From Adiantum capillus-veneris (taxonomy: Eukaryota; Streptophyta; Polypodiopsida; Polypodiales; Pteridaceae), in assembly GCA_014529385.2 (NCBI GenBank), contig CM043958.1, forward strand, positions 80,814,025 through 80,878,024: DNA of 64,000 nucleotides, written 5' to 3'. The number at the start of each line of letters is the position of its first letter. Positions within the stretch are counted from its first letter, which is position 1. Positions 58,734 through 64,000 of this stretch are shown in pieces. The notes beneath the pieces were generated by a model, which saw only the letters and a list, made by a program, of their open reading frames with translations, did not search any database and had not been told where the DNA came from. A program made the translations under genes and the position numbers.

Positions 58734-59624
58734 ATGAGAAAGCAAAATAGCAAGGATGACCCGGTGGAGGATGCCATCCAAAAGTGCAAAGAAGAATTTA
58801 GCGAGTCCATCAACCAGATCAACCGCCACCTCTTAGGTACTATTAACGAACTCGAGGCAAGAGTGGCAATACAGGAAAGCACGATACAGACTCTCGAGGC
58901 TCGCGTGAAGGCCCAAGATGAGGAAATCGCAATACTCAAGAAAGAGCTTGCAGAGGTGCGATCACAGAATGTCCTCGCAGAGGGAGAGCTTCAACCCTCT
59001 GTCATTGAAGAGCTTAACACGATTAAGGAACAAGTACGGGCCATCAAAGAAGGTGGGGAGCAACAAAAAGAAATGACGACCTCGTGGGTAGATGTCATCA
59101 CAAAGACCCAGCAAAAAGCTGAAAAGGCCGAAAAATGGATCGAGATTGTCAAAAAAGGGAAAGGCAAGGAAATAACTCCCACCCCCACACCAACCATCAT
59201 CAACTTGACACTAGAAGAGCAACAAAGGAGACGTGTGCGGGCCTTACATGTAAGGATATGTGACCTCAGAGACCAAGATAATGTAGACAAAGAGGTGACA
59301 GAACTCATGACCTTGGTGGGGGTAAACGAGCATATGCATACGAGGGCTTGGAGAGTGGGCACTAAGAAAAGTGGGAGCAACGGAGAAACCTCGAAAGAAA
59401 GGGCACTCATTCTCCGCTTCCCCTCCATGGAAGCGAAGAAAGACTTCTTGAAGAAGAGACCGACTCTAAAGAAGACGGGCATCTTTCTTGGAGATGACCT
59501 CACCCTCTCGCAGATTGCTCATATGCAAGAAGTAATGCCGGAAATAAGAGCAGCACAGGAAAAGGGGAAGACTGCTTTTTACAGGGATGGAAAGGTGGTG
59601 ATATTGGAGCGACGCCTCGCATGA
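58734..59624 (+). CDS. LINE-A ORF1 protein, intact, 296 aa
   Basis: L1-ORF1p-like nucleic-acid-binding protein. Residues about 20-90 form a coiled coil (INELEARVAIQESTIQTLEA, KAQDEEIAILKKELAEVRSQ). Lys/Gln-rich linker to about 150. From about 165 an RRM-like region (RRRVRALHVRICDLRD, ERALILRFPSMEAKKDFLKK near 223), then a C-terminal part with GIFLGDDLTLSQIAHMQ and KTAFYRDGKVVILERR. No zinc knuckle. The ATG at 58734 sits right after the 5' UTR. The stop lies 30 bp before the ORF2 ATG. Frame fully open, the best-preserved TE gene in the window. Confidence 0.88.
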   Translation: MRKQNSKDDPVEDAIQKCKEEFSESINQINRHLLGTINELEARVAIQESTIQTLEARVKAQDEEIAILKKELAEVRSQNVLAEGELQPSVIEELNTIKEQVRAIKEGGEQQKEMTTSWVDVITKTQQKAEKAEKWIEIVKKGKGKEITPTPTPTIINLTLEEQQRRRVRALHVRICDLRDQDNVDKEVTELMTLVGVNEHMHTRAWRVGTKKSGSNGETSKERALILRFPSMEAKKDFLKKRPTLKKTGIFLGDDLTLSQIAHMQEVMPEIRAAQEKGKTAFYRDGKVVILERRLA

Positions 59625-59654
59625 CGGTGCGAGACCTATGGGACCACATTAAAG

Positions 59655-62281
59655 ATGGCAACCTGGAATTGTAACGGGTCACTCCGTCTTGATGTAGGGG
59701 CCTTTGAGGATAGCTTCACGGGGAGAGAAATCATTTTCTACTCTGAGACGCATCAAGCACCGGGACAATCCATGCCACAGGTGTGCAGATATAGATGGGA
59801 AACAGCCTATAGATAGGAGACCAGATCGGAGCATCGAGGACGGGGCTCAGGGGGAGTGGCAGTTCTATTCAGGGAGGAACTGCAGCCAATGATATATATA
59901 GCACGCAAGGATGAACAGGCTAGGTACATGTGGGTGAGGCTCAGGGCAGAGACGGGCAGATACCTTTACATTGTTGTTTGTTCTTTCCTCCTAGTACGTC
60001 AGTATATGCATCACCTAGAGGACAATCCCCCTTTGTTATTTTGGATAATGACATATGGGAGTTTTCCAACGATGGCGACATTATCATACTAGGGGATTTC
60101 AATGCTAGGACTGCCCACCACCAGACAATATTTTATGATACTTCTAAAGAGATGCTCAAGGAGTTGGACGTCACAGAGATGGGTCTATCCAGACTATCAC
60201 AAGATGAGGAATACACTGAATATTGCAGATACTTCATAGATATGGGAACCGCACACAAATTGGCCATTATGAATGGCCTACAAAGATTTTCGACAGCTGG
60301 AGGTTTTACTTGCTTTCCACACCGACATGGTGCCAGCACAGTGGATTATGTTATGGCCCAGCCAGGTCTCATTCCATTCTTTCAAGATTTCATGGTGGGC
60401 ACTAGGCCAGTTGGAGTAGCAGTTGATCATGCTATCGTGTCTTTCACCCTGACCTTTCAGTTCAGCACAGCTCCATTAGGAGAGGTCCCCACACACACTC
60501 AGTATACCTTCATGAGGGAGACGGATTCTGTGTATATGGATGAGATATACAAGCAGCTATGCACCCAAGAGCCGGGACGGCCACTAGATGAACTCACTCA
60601 GATATTGACAAAGACGCTCCATGATGCAGCATCAGAGGCATACCCCCACAGCCAGCCCACATGGAGACGATCTGGAAACATGCCCCAGAACAGTTGGTAT
60701 GATGATGAGTGCAGAGAGACAAGGATCAAACTACAGAGGGAAGTGCTCACGGGTATCACCACACATAGACAGTCACGGATTATCTTTCGCCGCCTAGTGC
60801 GATGAAAGAAAAGGGCCTATCTATCTCAGCTAGAGCGGGATCTATATCAGCTATTTATAAGCTAGGACTCAGGCGAAGCATGGAGGCTATTCCACGAGCA
60901 TTCACCACCGCCCGCGGTCACCTCCACTGAGACAAGGGGGGAATATGCCACATCTCTCTACACAGCATCAGGGCAACCACCTCTGCCGGACCCACTAGAG
61001 ACATGCCCAGAGACATGCTCTTTCTTTACTACCGAGAGGGCAAGGAAAGCCATTGATAGGATGAAGACAAGGAGAGCGCATGATCATGACGGTCTAGTAG
61101 CAGAGCACTTCATACATGCCAGGGATATGCTTGCAGAGCTCCTGGCTATGATGTTTAATCGAGCCATGTATAAAGGCTTCCCGGAGACCTGGAGTATGTC
61201 TACGATTGTGCCTATTTTCAATTCAGGAGATCCCATGATTCTCGCGAATTATCGCACCATCATGGTTGGCCACACATTAGCTAGGTTGTATGCATCCGTT
61301 CTTGAGCAGGAGCTGAGTAGATGGGCAGAGCGAGAGGGAATAAGAGTACGAGGGCAAGCACGTTTCAGGAGAGGTTTCTCCACTCTTGACTAGTTTCTGA
61401 CACTCAGAGCTATTATTGAGGAGGGTAGACACCATGGCAAGAGAATCTATTGTAGCTTTGTGGATTTCCGCAAAGCTTTTGACACAGTGCCGAGAGCCAG
61501 ACTTATACACAGACTACAAGACATGGGTGTGCCTACAGAGCTGATATGGGGTATTCTAGCTCTATACAGGACAGTGATGGGGCGGGTACGCACCACTGAG
61601 GGAATGTCTGACATGGTCCACTCCACTATTGGAGTAAAAGCAGGGATGCCCACTATCCTCGACTCTTTTTGGGATGTATGTGGATGAGTTTTCAAACTAT
61701 GTAGAGCAACATGGATTCAATTGTTACTATATGCTGATGATAATGTGTTGATTTCAGACTCCACGGAGGGGATGCAGCGTTATTTGGATGCTCTGCATAC
61801 ATTTGCTCGTGACAGTGGATTGTCGGTCAATCTGGGGAAAACCAACGTTATGGTGTTCAACACCACACCACAGTGGGTCAGAAGGTCGGCACCCACATTT
61901 ATGTATGGCCAGGAGACTGTGGAGTACACAGATGCATATACCTATCTTGGGGTAGTATTCGGTGGACCCGTGTTTTCACTAAGGAGAGCATGAGAGACTA
62001 GACTGACGAGAGCATATGCAGCTTTGGGAGGACTGGAGAGGATGTGTTCGCAGGTTCAGTTTCAAAAACCGCGAACAAAGCTTTGGCTCTTTGACACTCT
62101 AGTGACTCCAGCTATGCTCTATGGAGTTCACGTATGGGGACCCTAAGTAGACCACCATGGGAGATCTGGCAACACAGATGGATGGAGATGTATGGAGAGG
62201 CCTCTGGTCTCTATGATCGCTCGGATGATTCGGGCTAAGGCCTCAGTACCACATGAGATTATCCGAGCCGAGCTAGCCGCC

Positions 62282-62316
<35 letters not shown>

Positions 62317-63085
62317 TTGTGGTGGAGACACTGACGAGATCAGTTTCCTTTATGCACGGTCTATGGGATCTCCCCAGAGACAGATACGCTCGGCAACTCG
62401 ACAACTAGCTCTACAAGGCGATACAGCATGTTGGTATGGACAGATGGCATCATGGTTCCAGTCGCATTGTCTCAACATGGATAGATTACCTCCGTTTCAA
62501 TACTCCTTGGATGCACCCTCCTTGTCTCTCACACGGACAGAGATCACCAGGCTCATACGTCAGGATCTGATTACCAGGAGCACATGGTTACATCCGACGC
62601 AGGAGTTGGGCACGAAGATGGCCTTCTACATAGAGCATCTTCTCCAACTCACGGAGGACGGCTTTGTGACTAGGCCAGCTTACATGGATACACACTTATC
62701 TCATGGGATAAGATGCGCTATTGGACAAATACGCACATCCTCACATCAGCTCCAGATGGAGACTAGCCAATTTCGAGGGGTGCCGGCAAGAGCCAGGATA
62801 TGTCACCTATGTAACTTAGAGCCAGAGACAGAGCTGCACTACACCTGCCACTACACGGCATACTATGAGATACACGGACACTTCCACTGCCTGTTCAGAG
62901 AAGGGTTCGGACCTTTTTCTAGAGTCATGAGATACAAGGATCAGAAGTGTCTCGGATTGTTCCTGCTAGAGCTGCGTAGACTTAGGGAGAGCTTGCTGAG
63001 GACATCAAGGGAAAGACAATCTCAGAGACGAATCACTGAGTTCTTTACACCAGACAGAGGAGAGCAAACGGAGCAGTCATTATAG
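59655..63085 (+). pseudogene. LINE-A ORF2: endonuclease, RT and C-terminal zinc region
   Basis: ATG at 59655 (MATWNCNGSLRLDVG). Endonuclease: YSETHQAPGQ, GSGGVAVLFREELQP, ILGDFNARTAHHQTIF, RPVGVAVDHAIVSFTL. RT: RKAIDRMKTRRAHDHDGLVA, WSMSTIVPIFNSGD, FVDFRKAFDTVPRARL (motif A), a damaged motif B (VKAGMP in place of VKQGCP), LLYADDNVLISDS (motif C). C-terminal zinc region CHLCNLEPETELHYTCH near 62807. Breaks: TAG near 59815; frameshifts near 59990, 61655-61720 and 61990; TGA near 60804; TAG near 60863 and 61391; a 34-base poly-C run in frame at 62283. Not active. Confidence 0.9.
62283..62316 (+). repeat. 34-base poly-C run inside LINE-A ORF2
   Basis: Sits where copy 1 has only GCTGCTCCCCCTATAG. 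It is read as a Pro run, and the following TTGTGGTGGAGAC no longer matches copy 1 for several codons. Confidence 0.95.

Positions 63086-64000
<915 letters not shown>

Overview
This window is nuclear DNA of a land plant with a repeat-rich genome, and almost all of it is transposable elements stacked inside one another. The plant assignment rests on a plant-type EngB GTPase gene split by short GT-AG introns, plant-style Copia and LTR elements primed by initiator-Met tRNA, and a Penelope-like reverse transcriptase of a kind I associate with non-flowering plants. Very long TC, TG and poly-C tracts are everywhere. A fern, lycophyte or other large-genome non-angiosperm is my inference; the species cannot be read from the sequence.

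Layout. 0-4.8 kb: a decayed Penelope-like RT (minus strand) between two copies of a TG-repeat module, with degenerate tandem repeats. 5-12.5 kb: a decayed LINE RT split by a young-looking but coding-dead Copia element (6877-11995, 227-bp LTRs, TSD ATAGC). 12.5-22.7 kb: gene-poor DNA with tandem repeats, one ORF1-only LINE (LINE-B, minus strand) and an unexplained 217-codon ORF. 22.8-35.7 kb: an LTR family named here LTR-A. It has about 1.1-1.3 kb LTRs starting with a 12-bp palindrome, an iMet PBS and one unfamiliar ORF with a His/Asp-rich repeat. It is present as a solo LTR, a complete copy nested in a truncated one, and a tandem LTR-internal-LTR-internal-LTR array. 35.7-51.7 kb: a second LINE-B, then two copies of a two-ORF LINE (LINE-A). 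The second LINE-A copy is broken by a complete minus-strand LTR-A element (itself carrying a solo LTR of another family, LTR-B), by a second LTR-B solo LTR and by two hAT-type MITEs. 52.4-53.2 kb: a third MITE of that family. 54.2-57.2 kb: five exons of the EngB-type GTPase, the only clear host gene. 58.0-63.6 kb: the best-preserved LINE-A, with an intact ORF1 and a damaged ORF2, flanked on both sides by TC arrays.

Main ideas: (1) LINE-A copies all sit between TC repeats, suggesting a microsatellite target or a tail-driven origin of these microsatellites; (2) LINE-B encodes only an ORF1-type protein yet shares the 3' terminal sequence of LINE-A, which fits a parasite mobilised by the LINE-A enzyme; (3) LTR-A encodes a protein I cannot assign and no visible gag or pol, so it must depend on another element. 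LTR-A, LTR-B, LINE-A and LINE-B are working names used only here.
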